DNA from: an uncultured Sutterella sp. | GTDB lineage: Bacteria > Pseudomonadota > Gammaproteobacteria > Burkholderiales > Burkholderiaceae_F | Reading direction: 5' to 3' | DNA length: 60,714 bases | NCBI GenBank assembly: GCA_900545275.1 | Contig: UQYG01000016.1 | Coordinates: 1-60,714, forward strand | Shown here: in pieces, positions 16,993 to 25,712 of the stretch | Numbering within the stretch: position 1 is the first letter of the stretch | Layout: every line of letters begins with the position of its first letter | The notes under the pieces: generated by a model | Told to the model about the DNA's origin: nothing | Database searches by the model: none | Seen by the model: the letters and a program-made list of their open reading frames with translations, nothing else | Made by a program: the position numbers and the translations under genes

Positions 16993-17982
16993 TCATCCCC
17001 GCAGCTCGAAACGGATCGGGAAGCGAAGCCGCACCGTCTTCTGCGGTTTGGACCAGAGCCCTTGCGCACGCCGTACGGCCTTGAGGGCCATTTTGTCAAG
17101 CAGGGGCTTCCCGGCCGACGAATAGAGTTCTAGAGACGTCAGACGCCCCTCGACATCGATCACGAACTGCACGACCGCCGTCCCCTCCATGCGCATGGCG
17201 CGAGCCTTGCGGGGATATTCGAGCACCGATTCGACGCTTCGCTTCACTTCTGAGAGGAACGGATCGTTCACCGCCCCGTACACCATTGTGGAAATGCCGC
17301 CCTGCGCGCTCGCCGTCGCACCGCCGGGCGCAGTCGTCGGGCCGGGTGCCGGAGACGTCGCCGATTGCGGCGCCCCGTGCTCGGGCGCCGTCGGTCCCTC
17401 CCGCCTTGGCGCCGGAGAAACCGCCCTGGGCGCTTCTTTACGCGGTTCCGCCTTGGGAGTCGGTTTCGCAGGAGTGACTTTTCGAACCGGCTTCTCAACG
17501 GCTTTGGGTTCCGGCTTCGGTTCAGGTTTCGGTTCGGGTTTCGGTTCGGGTTTGGGTTCAGGTTTCGGCGCAGGCTCAGGTTCCGGGGCGGGTTCTGGCT
17601 CAGGTTCCGGTGCGGGCTCAGGCTCCGGTGCGGGTTCTGGCTCAAGTTCCGTTGCAGGTTCAGGCTCAGGCTCGGGCTCGGGTTCCTGCACCGGCTTGGG
17701 TTCCGGCACCGGCTTGGGTTCCGGCACCGGCTCGACCTCGGACTCGACCGGATCCGTTGCTTCCGGACTCACGGGATCGCCGACCGATCCCGTCGGACCG
17801 CCGCCCGAAAGTTGAGCAAACGAAAGAGCCACCGTCGCCTGCGAACCGGCGCCGGCAAAATCGGGCGCGGGGGTCGACGCGAGCAATGCGATCAGCGGCG
17901 CATAGAACCCGCAGGCGAGAAAGAACGCCTTGCGGCTTTCGTCAGGACGCTTCTTTTTCCGTGGCGATGGCGAAATTCTCAT
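16993..17982 (-). CDS. tonB: TonB energy transducer
   Basis: A 329-residue periplasm-spanning protein. Basic N-terminus, one membrane anchor at about 19-36, a very long Pro-Glu/Pro-Lys tract (about 80-170) that spans the periplasm, a Gly/Ala-rich linker, and a C-terminal TonB domain (YPRKARAMRMEGTAVVQFVI, then LDKMALKAVRRAQ). It couples the proton motive force from ExbBD to the receptor encoded at 18859-20949. The gene begins inside exbD (41-bp overlap), so translation is coupled. Its proline tract is DNA-repetitive and may vary in length between strains. Confidence 0.93.
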   Translation of the reverse strand: MRISPSPRKKKRPDESRKAFFLACGFYAPLIALLASTPAPDFAGAGSQATVALSFAQLSGGGPTGSVGDPVSPEATDPVESEVEPVPEPKPVPEPKPVQEPEPEPEPEPATELEPEPAPEPEPAPEPEPEPAPEPEPAPKPEPKPEPKPEPKPEPKPEPKAVEKPVRKVTPAKPTPKAEPRKEAPRAVSPAPRREGPTAPEHGAPQSATSPAPGPTTAPGGATASAQGGISTMVYGAVNDPFLSEVKRSVESVLEYPRKARAMRMEGTAVVQFVIDVEGRLTSLELYSSAGKPLLDKMALKAVRRAQGLWSKPQKTVRLRFPIRFELRG

Positions 17983-18331
17983 GACGGTGCTTTTTGAAGA
18001 GATCGATCACTTGGATGAAATGGTCGAAACGGGAGTTCTTGTCGATGCGCAAAACAATGCGCTCTTCACGGGGAATCCGCGCGATCCGCTCGTCGAGCGT
18101 GGTCCAGTCGACGGTCTCGCCCGACCAGAAAAGCGTGCCGGCTTCGTCCACCTGCACGAGCGTCGGATGCGACTGCCCGGGGGCTCCCGCCGTCTGCGAC
18201 TTCGGGAGCGACACTTCGATCTCGCCCTTGGCGATGAAGGTGGAAATCGAGAGCACCATCGCCAGAAGGACGAGCATGATGTCGATGAATGGAACGATGT
18301 TGAGAGGTTCCTTCTTCGGAATCTCGATCAT
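17942..18331 (-). CDS. exbD: ExbD, TonB-system proton channel subunit
   Basis: A 129-residue inner-membrane protein with one N-terminal transmembrane helix containing the functional Asp17 (VPFIDIMLVLLAMVL) and a periplasmic domain ending LRIDKNSRFDHFIQVIDLFKKH. I start at MIEIPKKEP (ATG at 18329-18331), which gives the normal length; the frame is open further upstream into exbB. Sits 10 bp after exbB. Confidence 0.94.
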   Translation of the reverse strand: MIEIPKKEPLNIVPFIDIMLVLLAMVLSISTFIAKGEIEVSLPKSQTAGAPGQSHPTLVQVDEAGTLFWSGETVDWTTLDERIARIPREERIVLRIDKNSRFDHFIQVIDLFKKHRHENFAIATEKEAS

Positions 18332-18341
18332 GGCGCGCTCC

Positions 18342-18764
18342 TCAGGCCGACGCATCCCGCCAGCGGGCGGAAAGCACGTTGATTCGGCGCTGCAGGCCAT
18401 TGTAGGCAATGAGCGTGGGAATCGCCACGGCGAGACCGAGAGCGGTCGCCTTGAGGGCGAGCGAGAGTCCCGTCATGATGTCGGACGCGTTGATGTTCCC
18501 CGACTGTCCCATGTCGTAAAACGTGATCATGATGCCGATCACCGTCCCGAGAAGGCCCACGTAGGGGGCGTTCGAGTAAATGATGTAGAGCGTCGTGAGG
18601 TGTTTGGTGAGCGCTTCATCAAAGGCGTCCCGGGTTTCGTACTGAGCGGGTTCAACCTTGCGCAAGAAGAGAAACCTCTCGATCGTGAGCCAAAGGGCCA
18701 CGAAGCCCATGAAACCGAGGACGGCGAAGATGAAGTAGTCGATGGTTTCCTTGAGAAATTCCAT
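18342..18764 (-). CDS. exbB: ExbB, TonB-system proton channel subunit (short form)
   Basis: A 140-residue member of the MotA/TolQ/ExbB family. First helix at about 10-30, then the conserved SNAPYVGLLGTVIGIMITF and a third helix ALKATALGLAVAIPTLIAYN with the channel threonines. The short form lacks the long N-terminal region of E. coli ExbB. First of the exbB-exbD-tonB group downstream of the receptor gene. Confidence 0.94.
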   Translation of the reverse strand: MEFLKETIDYFIFAVLGFMGFVALWLTIERFLFLRKVEPAQYETRDAFDEALTKHLTTLYIIYSNAPYVGLLGTVIGIMITFYDMGQSGNINASDIMTGLSLALKATALGLAVAIPTLIAYNGLQRRINVLSARWRDASA

Positions 18765-18802
18765 GCTGAGTACCCGATAAGAAAAGGATCCGTGCAGGCG
18801 GC

Positions 18803-18830
18803 CGCCGTCCGCTCCGGAGAGCGGACGGCG
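18803..18830 (-). other. Hairpin between receptor gene and exbB
   Basis: CGCCGTCCGCTC and GAGCGGACGGCG pair perfectly around CGGA. No T-run follows on the minus strand, so it is probably an intra-operon RNA processing or stability hairpin that allows different amounts of receptor and ExbBD-TonB mRNA. Confidence 0.6.
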
Positions 18831-18858
18831 ATCCGTTCAAGAAGTTCGATCTCCCGCG

Positions 18859-20949
18859 TCAGAAGTCGTAGGTGTAGGAGAACCAGAAGTTGCGCCCTTC
18901 GAGGTAGTCGCGGTAGAGGTTGTTGTAGGAGACGGTGCCGCCCTTCCCCGTGGTCTCGGCCCAGTCATAGAACTCCTTGTCAAAGAGGTTGTTGACGGTA
19001 AGAGCCACGCGGTGGTGCTTGTTGAAGCGATAGTTCACGCCCAGGTCCGCCACGACGTAGTCGTTGTAGTACGGATGCTTCGTCGAGTCGGGCACGCCCT
19101 TGCCGCCCGTGTTGGGCATGTCCATCTTGGCGCGCACGCGAAGGAAGGATCCGAAGTTGCCGTTTTCATAGTTGAGCTTTGCCGAAATTACGTGTTCGGG
19201 CAAAGAGCTCAGGGGCTTGCCCTTGTCGGCGCCCGACTTGATCTCGGACTTTGTGTAGGTGTAGCTGCCCGACAGACTGAAGCCGTGGAAGACCGCGGAC
19301 GAGAAGAGAAGTTCGACGCCCTTCGACTCGACCTTGCCGATGTTGATGCGGCGCTGAATGTCAATGTCGCCGACCCCAGCTAAATTCCACGTCGTGTCTT
19401 CGTAGTCGATCTTGTTGTCGAAGTCCGTGAAGAATCCAGTGAGCGTCACGCTTCCGAGCGCGGGCCAGGCGAGCGTCCCGGAGAGTTCGTAGTTCCAGGA
19501 CTCTTCCGGCTCGAGCGAGGAATTCCCGAAGCGCGGAACGTTGTTGGGGCGGCCGCCGTTCACTTCATAGATGCCGTCGGTCAATTCCTTGACGCTCGGC
19601 ACCTTGTAGCCGCCTGCGATGCCGCCCTTGAAGCTCAGAACGTCGTTGGGCTTGTAAACGAGATAGGCTCGCGGCGTCACGTGTGCGCCGAAGATGTCGC
19701 CCCAGGAGAGGCGGGCGCCAACCGTGGTGCTCCAGCGTTCGTTGAAGAAGTATTCGCCTTCGAGGAAGCCCGAAATCTGCGTCTGGTCGAGCTTGTTTCC
19801 CATGAGATCCGTCTGAATGAAGGGATTTTCGCTACCAACCGGCGGATCTCCTCGATAGAGATTTTTCCCTTCGGTGTCGTCCCTGAAGGTGGAGTACCAA
19901 TATTCGAGACCGCTCGAAAGCACCATGCTGCCGTAGTCGCCGAAGTCCATCGGCGTCACGAGCTTGGTGTTGAAGATGTAGCTCGTCGACTCGAGCACCG
20001 CGTCGCCCGTGTGCTCGACGTTGCCGTACTGGAAATACGTGTCGGTCGTGCCGAAGTCGTAGCTCCCTTCGTGCCCCACCACGACGTTCGTCCGGTTCGC
20101 CCACCAGAGCGACTTCGTTCCGTCTGCGGACGAACTCATGGCGCCGCCCTTGAAGCGATGAAAGTCGCCGTCCACATAGAAGTTGTTCGCTTCGTCGAGC
20201 GTGAAGTTGAGCTTTCCGCCCATCGTCCCGGTGAAGCCTTCCGAGGGAGAGTGGCTTGCGTAACTGCCGCCCGGCGTGCGAAGGCCGTTGGCGCTGCGTT
20301 GGAAATAGCGCCCGCGCAAGGTGAGGGAGAGCCGGTCCTCAACGAGCGGAATCGCAAGATAAGTGCTCGTCGCCCAACTGTTGCCGTAGAGGTCGCTGTG
20401 CTCCTGCAGCGTTCCTTCCGTCGTGATCGACCCCGTAAACTTGTCGGGGTTTTTCTTCGTGATGATGTTGACCACGCCGCCCACGGCGTCCGAGCCGTAG
20501 ATCGTCGAAGCGGGTCCGCGCAGCACTTCGATGCGTTCGATCGCGGCGGCGGGCGGCAGGAAGTTCCCCATCGGATCGAATCCGTTTTTGACGAAGCCGT
20601 CGTCGGGGTTCTGGCGCTTTCCGTCGATGAGGATGAGCGTGTATTTCGATTCAAATCCGCGGATGCGGATCGTGTGACCGCCCATCTTGGTCTGCTCCAC
20701 TTCCACGCCGGGAACGTCCTGAACGGCGTCGCCCAGGTCCGAGAACGGCGTCTTTTCGAGGTCTTCTCCCGAAATCACGGTGACAGTCGCGGGCGCGTCG
20801 CGCACGTCCTGAACGTAGCCCGCCGCGGAGACAACGGAGGTGTCAAGGAGCGTGTAGCCGTCGTCCGACTCCGCGGCGCAGGCTGATTGCACCGCGAGTG
20901 CAAGCGGCACGAGGGCAAAGGGAATGAGAAAAGGAGTTGAGTTGTGCAT
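18859..20949 (-). CDS. TonB-dependent outer-membrane siderophore receptor
   Basis: A 696-residue receptor. Signal peptide at 1-27 (core LIPFALVPLALAVQSACA), a TonB-box-like stretch near TLLDTSVVSAAG, a plug domain (TVISGEDLEKTPFSDLGDAV through IDGKRQ and IERIEVLRGPASTIYGSDAVGGVVNIIT), and a 22-strand barrel ending in phenylalanine (WFSYTYDF). I start at the ATG at 20947-20949, because only this start exposes a signal peptide. Being next to a CeuBCDE-type importer suggests a catechol-type ferric siderophore as ligand; heme motifs (FRAP/NPNL) were not seen. A Fur-box-like site lies 65 bp upstream. Confidence 0.92.
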   Translation of the reverse strand: MHNSTPFLIPFALVPLALAVQSACAAESDDGYTLLDTSVVSAAGYVQDVRDAPATVTVISGEDLEKTPFSDLGDAVQDVPGVEVEQTKMGGHTIRIRGFESKYTLILIDGKRQNPDDGFVKNGFDPMGNFLPPAAAIERIEVLRGPASTIYGSDAVGGVVNIITKKNPDKFTGSITTEGTLQEHSDLYGNSWATSTYLAIPLVEDRLSLTLRGRYFQRSANGLRTPGGSYASHSPSEGFTGTMGGKLNFTLDEANNFYVDGDFHRFKGGAMSSSADGTKSLWWANRTNVVVGHEGSYDFGTTDTYFQYGNVEHTGDAVLESTSYIFNTKLVTPMDFGDYGSMVLSSGLEYWYSTFRDDTEGKNLYRGDPPVGSENPFIQTDLMGNKLDQTQISGFLEGEYFFNERWSTTVGARLSWGDIFGAHVTPRAYLVYKPNDVLSFKGGIAGGYKVPSVKELTDGIYEVNGGRPNNVPRFGNSSLEPEESWNYELSGTLAWPALGSVTLTGFFTDFDNKIDYEDTTWNLAGVGDIDIQRRINIGKVESKGVELLFSSAVFHGFSLSGSYTYTKSEIKSGADKGKPLSSLPEHVISAKLNYENGNFGSFLRVRAKMDMPNTGGKGVPDSTKHPYYNDYVVADLGVNYRFNKHHRVALTVNNLFDKEFYDWAETTGKGGTVSYNNLYRDYLEGRNFWFSYTYDF

Positions 20950-21013
20950 TTCGGTTGGGAATGAAAGTTTCGTCAAACCGCCTCGGTCGAGGCGGAAGGT
21001 GAACGAATCATAC

Positions 21014-21030
21014 ATGAGAAACATTCTCGT
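21014..21030 (-). promoter_or_regulatory. Fur-box-like site upstream of the receptor
   Basis: ATGAGAAACATTCTCGT, a near-palindrome built from GAGAA and TTCTC, close to the AATGAGAATCATT type of Fur half-site. Its position 65 bp before the receptor start supports iron repression. Confidence 0.6.
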
Positions 21031-21225
21031 TCGTAAAGTTTATGCCGTACGAAACAAAAGATCCGTCTTTATAAAACCATCAGGATTCATTCCGACAAAG
21101 CCCGTGAATCCCCCTGATTTTTCGCCATTTCCAAAGGAAAATCCATAGGTCGCAGATCCGTACGTCCTCATGAGAAAATGCGTAAATAAAACACAAAGAA
21201 ATGTACCAAAATATTTCTGCTGAGA

Positions 21226-21244
21226 AATGAGAACCATTCCCTAT
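21226..21244 (+). promoter_or_regulatory. Fur-box-like site upstream of the iron ABC importer
   Basis: AATGAGAACCATTCCCTAT matches the 19-bp symmetric sequence AATGAGAATCATTCTCATT at 15 positions. It lies about 85 bp before the first permease gene, in an AT-rich stretch that fits a promoter. Confidence 0.65.
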
Positions 21245-21329
21245 CATTTCTTTCGCTAGAGTTGCCTTCCGACGTGAGCCGACGCAATGCCCGCCGGATG
21301 TCTCTTCACTCTCCCCTTTCCCTACTTGC

Positions 21330-22367
21330 ATGACACGATCCACGATTGTTCTCTTCGTTCTGACCGTCGTCTTCTCGCTCGTTTCGCTCGGGACGGGTGC
21401 CGCCGACGTTTGTCTCGCGGATCTTTTGACGGGTGATACGGAAGCTTTCGAAACGCTTCTTATTTCTCGTCTCCCGCGTCTTCTCGCCATACTCTGCACG
21501 GGTGTCGGCATGAGCATCGCCGGCCTCATCATGCAGCAGCTCTGCGCGAACAAATTCGTCTCACCCACGACGGGCGCGACCATTTCGTCGGCGCAGTTCG
21601 GCATTCTCCTCGCTCTTCTCTTCTGGCCCGACTCTACGCTCTGGGGGCGTGCGCTCTTCGCCTTTCTCGCCGCCGTCGCGGGGACCTGGCTCTTCGTCGC
21701 CTTCATTCTGCGCATGCCGCAAAAGGACGTCGTGCTCGTGCCGCTCGTCGGGATCATGTTCGGCAACGTCATCGGCGGCGTCACGAATTTCCTCGCCTAC
21801 CGCTTCGACATGACGCAGGCGCTCTCGACCTGGATGGTGGGGCACTTCTCGCTCGTGCTGCGCGGCCGCTACGAGCTCGTCTATCTCGTCGTACCGCTCG
21901 TGATCCTCGCCTTTCTCTACGCCAAGCACTTCAACATCGTCGGCATGGGGAAGGACTTTTCCAAAAATCTCGGCGTTCCCTACACGGCCGTGCTCTTTTT
22001 CGGACTCAGCCTCTCGGCCATGATCACGGCCTCGGTCGTCACGGTCGTGGGAAGCATCTCCTACATCGGCCTCATCGTCCCGAACGTCGTCGCGATCTTC
22101 AAGGGAGACGACCTGCGGGCCACCCTGCCCGACACGGCGCTCTTCGGCGCGCTCTTCGTGCTCGTGTGCGACCTGATCGGCCGCACGGTCATCGCTCCCT
22201 ACGAGCTTCCCATCGAACTCATCGTGGGCTCGCTCGGCAGTCTCCTCTTCATCGGCCTCATCTTCTACCGCCTGCGGTTCGGCCGCAAGTCGCTCGACCG
22301 ATCGCGCCTTCTGGCGGCCTTCGGCCTCAACCGTTCCGTGCAACCCACCTGCGGAGATGCTCGATGA
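21330..22367 (+). CDS. Iron-siderophore ABC importer permease (CeuB/YclN type)
   Basis: A 345-residue FecCD-family permease with eight to ten hydrophobic segments. The text VSPTTGATISSAQFGILLALL in the second region and GSISYIGLIVPNVVAIFKGDD (the coupling segment facing the ATPase) mark the CeuB/FatD/YclN branch rather than FepD. It forms a heterodimer with the next permease. Its last codons overlap the next gene (ATGA), and the promoter region carries a Fur-like box. Confidence 0.9.
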   Translation: MTRSTIVLFVLTVVFSLVSLGTGAADVCLADLLTGDTEAFETLLISRLPRLLAILCTGVGMSIAGLIMQQLCANKFVSPTTGATISSAQFGILLALLFWPDSTLWGRALFAFLAAVAGTWLFVAFILRMPQKDVVLVPLVGIMFGNVIGGVTNFLAYRFDMTQALSTWMVGHFSLVLRGRYELVYLVVPLVILAFLYAKHFNIVGMGKDFSKNLGVPYTAVLFFGLSLSAMITASVVTVVGSISYIGLIVPNVVAIFKGDDLRATLPDTALFGALFVLVCDLIGRTVIAPYELPIELIVGSLGSLLFIGLIFYRLRFGRKSLDRSRLLAAFGLNRSVQPTCGDAR

Positions 22368-23335
22368 AACCCGCAAACCGCCGTCGCCGCATGACCATCG
22401 CCCTCGCGGGTCTCGTTTTCGTCACGGTCCTTTTCGCGCTTCTCTACCAGTTTGCCTTCGTCAATCCGAAGTTCTTCGACTACGCCATGAGTCTGCGCGC
22501 GCCGCGTCTGGCCGTCATGCTCACCGCAGCCGTCGCCATCGCGGGCGCCTCGCTCATCTTTCAGACGTTGATCCGCAACACGATCGTCACGCCCTGCCTT
22601 CTCGGGATGAATTCGCTCTACGTCCTCGTCCACACGGCCGTCGTCTTCTTTCTCGGCTCGGGAAGCCAGTTCGCCACGGACCCCCTCTTGGCCTTCGCGG
22701 TCGACATCGTCGTCATGGGCGTCGTCGCTTCGATCGTATACAACGCGATCTTCGAGAAGACGGGCGGCAACGTTCTCTACGTGCTTCTGATCGGGACGGT
22801 CCTCTCGACCTTTTTCTCGAGCGCGCAGTCGTCGCTCACGCGCCTCATGGACCCGAACGAATATGACGCGCTCCTCAATTTGCTCGTCGCGAGCTTTACG
22901 AACGTGAACGCCGCGGTGCTTCTACCGGCCGTTCTTCTCCTTGCGCTCCTCGCCTTCTTTCTGCGCCGCGACCTTGCGCTCCTCGACCTTCTCGGTCTCG
23001 GGCGCGAGACGGCCGTGAACCTCGGCGTTCCATACGACCGCACGGTTCGCCGCCTCATGACGGGCGTGGCGCTCGCGATCGCCGTCGCCACGGCGCTCGT
23101 GGGACCGCTCTCCTTTCTCGGCCTCATCACGGCGAATCTCGCGAGACAGCTCTTTCCCACTTACCGCCACGACATCCTGACCGCCGGCTCGGTCTTGATC
23201 GGCATGGCGATTCTCACGGGCGGACAGTTCCTCGTCGAACACGTCGCCAACTACGGCGTTCCCGTGAGCGTCTTCATCACGATCGGGGGCGGCCTCTACT
23301 TCCTGTATCTCCTTTTGCGAAGCGTCCGACGCTGA
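22364..23335 (+). CDS. Iron-siderophore ABC importer permease (CeuC/YclO type)
   Basis: A 323-residue FecCD-family permease. MSLRAPRLAVMLTAAVAIAGASLIFQTL and VGPLSFLGLITANLARQLFPTYRHD (split here by membrane segments) match the CeuC/FatC/YclO branch. I start at the ATG at 22364 that overlaps the upstream stop codon; the frame is open earlier, but that part is shadow. It pairs with the first permease to form the membrane channel. Confidence 0.9.
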   Translation: MKPANRRRRMTIALAGLVFVTVLFALLYQFAFVNPKFFDYAMSLRAPRLAVMLTAAVAIAGASLIFQTLIRNTIVTPCLLGMNSLYVLVHTAVVFFLGSGSQFATDPLLAFAVDIVVMGVVASIVYNAIFEKTGGNVLYVLLIGTVLSTFFSSAQSSLTRLMDPNEYDALLNLLVASFTNVNAAVLLPAVLLLALLAFFLRRDLALLDLLGLGRETAVNLGVPYDRTVRRLMTGVALAIAVATALVGPLSFLGLITANLARQLFPTYRHDILTAGSVLIGMAILTGGQFLVEHVANYGVPVSVFITIGGGLYFLYLLLRSVRR

Positions 23336-23341
23336 AACGCC

Positions 23342-24097
23342 ATGCTCACACTCAAGAACCTTCGAAAAACCTACGAAGACGTCCTGGTGGTTGACGACGT
23401 CTCGCTCGAACTCCCGCACGGGAAAGTCATTTCCTTCATCGGCCCTAACGGCGCCGGGAAGTCCACGGTCCTCGGCATGATCGCGCGGCTCGTCGAACGC
23501 AGCGCCGGTCTCGTCGAATTCCGCGGAAAGGACGTTCGCGAATGGGACGACCGCGAGCTCGCGCGCCGCCTTGCGATTCTCACGCAGGCAAACAACGTCC
23601 AGATGAAGCTCACGGTCCGCGAACTCGTCTCCTTCGGGCGTTTTCCGCACAGCGGTACGCACCTCACGGCCGAAGACCGCGAGAAAGTCGATCGGGCCGT
23701 CGCCTACATGGAACTCGAACCCTTCGCCGACCGGTTCATCGACGAAATGTCGGGCGGTCAGCGTCAGCGCGCCTTCATCGCGATGGTGCTCGCACAAGAC
23801 ACGGAATACGTCCTCCTGGACGAACCGACGAACAACCTCGACATCTATCACGCGACGCAGATGATGAAACTCGTTCGTCGGCTGTGCGACGAGCTCGGCA
23901 AGACCGTCATTTTGGTTTTGCACGAAATCAATCTCGCCGCGTTCTACTCGGACTACATCTGCGCCTTCCAAGACGGACGCGTCGCGCTCTTCGGAACGGT
24001 GGACGAAGTCATGACGAAGGAGAACCTTCGCTCGCTCTACGGAGTCGACTTCGCGATCCACCGCATCGACGGACGTCCGCTCGCCCTTTTTCATTGA
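23342..24097 (+). CDS. Iron-siderophore ABC importer ATPase (CeuD/YclP type)
   Basis: A 251-residue ATP-binding subunit. Walker A GPNGAGKST, signature MSGGQRQRAF, Walker B YVLLDEPTNNLD, and the switch histidine in LVLHEINLA. It starts 6 bp after the second permease, as expected for a single operon. Confidence 0.93.
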   Translation: MLTLKNLRKTYEDVLVVDDVSLELPHGKVISFIGPNGAGKSTVLGMIARLVERSAGLVEFRGKDVREWDDRELARRLAILTQANNVQMKLTVRELVSFGRFPHSGTHLTAEDREKVDRAVAYMELEPFADRFIDEMSGGQRQRAFIAMVLAQDTEYVLLDEPTNNLDIYHATQMMKLVRRLCDELGKTVILVLHEINLAAFYSDYICAFQDGRVALFGTVDEVMTKENLRSLYGVDFAIHRIDGRPLALFH

Positions 24098-24125
24098 TCA
24101 TTTCCACCGACAGAGGACTTTTGAC

Positions 24126-25067
24126 ATGAAACACCTTCGCCGTACGGCCCTCGCCCTTTCGCTTTGCGCCTCCCTTCTCGCCGCGCCCGGCGCCTTCGCC
24201 GCCGAGATTCAAAGTCTCAACGGCAGGAGTGAAACCGTCACCGTCACGATACCCGACTCGCCCGCACGGATCGCCGTGATCGACGCGGCGGTTCTCGACA
24301 TGCTCGACCACTGGGGACTCGGCGACCGAATCGTCGCGCTTCCCAAAACGACGAAGATTCCCGCTTTCGAGCGCTACTATGCCGACAAGGCGATTCTTGA
24401 CGTCGGCACGCTCAAGGAAGTGTCGCTTGAGCGCCTCATGGAGAGCGAACCCGACGTGATCTTCATCTCCGGGCGTCTTGCCAAAAAATACGACGAACTC
24501 TCGCGGATCGCTCCGGTCGTCTACCTCACCCCCGACCGCAAGGGCGGAGCCTTCGCGAGTTTCGCGAAAAACCTTCGCCAGGTCGCCAAGGTGTTCGGGA
24601 AGGACGTGGAAGAAATGGCCGAAGCCGACATCCGGGGCTTCGAAGAGCGACTCGCCGCCATTCGGGAGAAATCGAAGGGCCGCACGGCGCTCGTCGGACT
24701 CGTCACGAGCAGCCACGTGAACCTCCTCGGCAACGCCGCGCGCTGCTCGCTGATCGGCAATGAATTCGGCTTTACGAACGTCGCCGAAAAAGCCAACGCG
24801 AACCACGGCAACGAAGCCTCGTTCGAACTGCTCGTCAAGCACGACCCCGACTACTTCTTCGTCCTCGACCGGGATTCGGCAATCGCCCGCCCCGGCGCGA
24901 AGCTCGCCCAAGACATTCTGAACAATGAAATGGTCGACCGCATGCAGGCGAAAAAGAACGACCGCATCGTCTACCTCACGCCCGCCGCCTGGTACCTCGC
25001 CGAAGGGGGCGTCAAAGCCATGGACAGCATGTTCTCGGACGTCGAAAAGGCGCTGGGCCTGCGCTAA
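24126..25067 (+). CDS. Periplasmic siderophore-binding protein (CeuE/YclQ type)
   Basis: A 313-residue binding protein. Sec signal at 1-25 (ending GAFAA), no lipobox cysteine, a class III binding fold. The residues that in Campylobacter CeuE complete the iron coordination of tetradentate catecholates appear to be present: His in ANHGNEASFE and Tyr in PAAWYLAEGG (assignment from memory). ISGRL supplies the pocket arginine. This points to ferric catecholates such as enterobactin breakdown products. Its end overlaps the convergent GNAT gene by 4 bp. Confidence 0.9.
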   Translation: MKHLRRTALALSLCASLLAAPGAFAAEIQSLNGRSETVTVTIPDSPARIAVIDAAVLDMLDHWGLGDRIVALPKTTKIPAFERYYADKAILDVGTLKEVSLERLMESEPDVIFISGRLAKKYDELSRIAPVVYLTPDRKGGAFASFAKNLRQVAKVFGKDVEEMAEADIRGFEERLAAIREKSKGRTALVGLVTSSHVNLLGNAARCSLIGNEFGFTNVAEKANANHGNEASFELLVKHDPDYFFVLDRDSAIARPGAKLAQDILNNEMVDRMQAKKNDRIVYLTPAAWYLAEGGVKAMDSMFSDVEKALGLR

Positions 25068-25582
25068 CGACCGTCTTCGACGGCTCGGGGTCCGACGGGG
25101 CGCCGGGCCGTTTTCCTTTTTACGGTCGAAGGAGCGGTCCCGAGTCTTCGCTCGAGCACGATCATGTCCACGAGCAAAACACCTCCGTCCACGATCGGCT
25201 TCTCGTAGTTCTCGACAAAGAACCGCGGGATGCGGCCGACGCGCACGAAGCCGAGCTTCTCATAGAAGGGAAGCGTGGCGGGGCTCTCTCCGGTGCCGAC
25301 GCGCAGGACGGAAAAACGGTCTTTGTACTTTTGGGCGACAAACTCGATCAAAGCGCTCGCATAGCCCTTTCCCTGCTCGGTCGGAAGAGTAGCCAGATTC
25401 TTGATTTCGAGAACACCCCCGCCTTCGTCCGTCACGACGCATTCGCTCTTGACGCCGCCCTCGTCCAATACGTACATCGTCCCGCGGTCGAGATAGCGGT
25501 CGATCATCCGCTCTTCTTCGTCCGCAAGGAGAAGAAGGGGCAGGAATGTTCTTTTGTTTTCCAATACTTCACGGATTTCCAT
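25064..25582 (-). CDS. GNAT-family N-acetyltransferase
   Basis: A 172-residue GNAT enzyme. The acetyl-CoA loop is TEQGKGYASALIEFV after the strand LEIKNLATLP, and FYEKLGFVRVGRIPRFFVENY is the common C-terminal block with the acceptor-side tyrosine. C-terminal tail very basic (VKRKTARRPVGPR). Substrate unknown. The long palindrome at 25618-25647 lies 36 bp upstream and may be its operator. Confidence 0.85.
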   Translation of the reverse strand: MEIREVLENKRTFLPLLLLADEEERMIDRYLDRGTMYVLDEGGVKSECVVTDEGGGVLEIKNLATLPTEQGKGYASALIEFVAQKYKDRFSVLRVGTGESPATLPFYEKLGFVRVGRIPRFFVENYEKPIVDGGVLLVDMIVLERRLGTAPSTVKRKTARRPVGPRAVEDGR

Positions 25583-25617
25583 GTCGCTCAGACCCGATGA
25601 CGGTTAGGATAATTAGC

Positions 25618-25647
25618 GTTCGCACAGAGAACATTCTCTGCGCGAAC
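25618..25647. promoter_or_regulatory. 30-bp palindrome upstream of the GNAT gene
   Basis: Core CAGAGAA-CA-TTCTCTG (25625-25640) is perfect; outer arms GTTCGC and GCGAAC extend it to 30 bp with a single mismatch pair. It lies between the end of the ATPase gene and the start of the GNAT gene and shares the GAGAAC/GTTCTC unit with the palindrome at 27141-27185. Confidence 0.6.
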
Positions 25648-25664
25648 ACTGCTGAAAGACCCCT

Positions 25665-25684
25665 GAGCGAAACGTTTTTCGCTC
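25665..25684 (-). terminator. Hairpin after the AAA-ATPase gene
   Basis: GAGCGAAA and TTTCGCTC form a perfect 8-bp stem with a 4-nt loop, 29 bp past the stop codon. The following T content is modest, so termination is plausible rather than certain. Confidence 0.45.
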
Positions 25685-25712
25685 CCAAGCCCCAGACCAT
25701 GCAGCGAAAAAC

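Noticed and set aside
17500..17740. Highly repetitive GC-rich DNA resembling a satellite or CRISPR-like array
   Set aside because: It is the Pro-Glu/Pro-Lys tract of tonB read in frame; the repeat period is 6-18 bp with no spacers.
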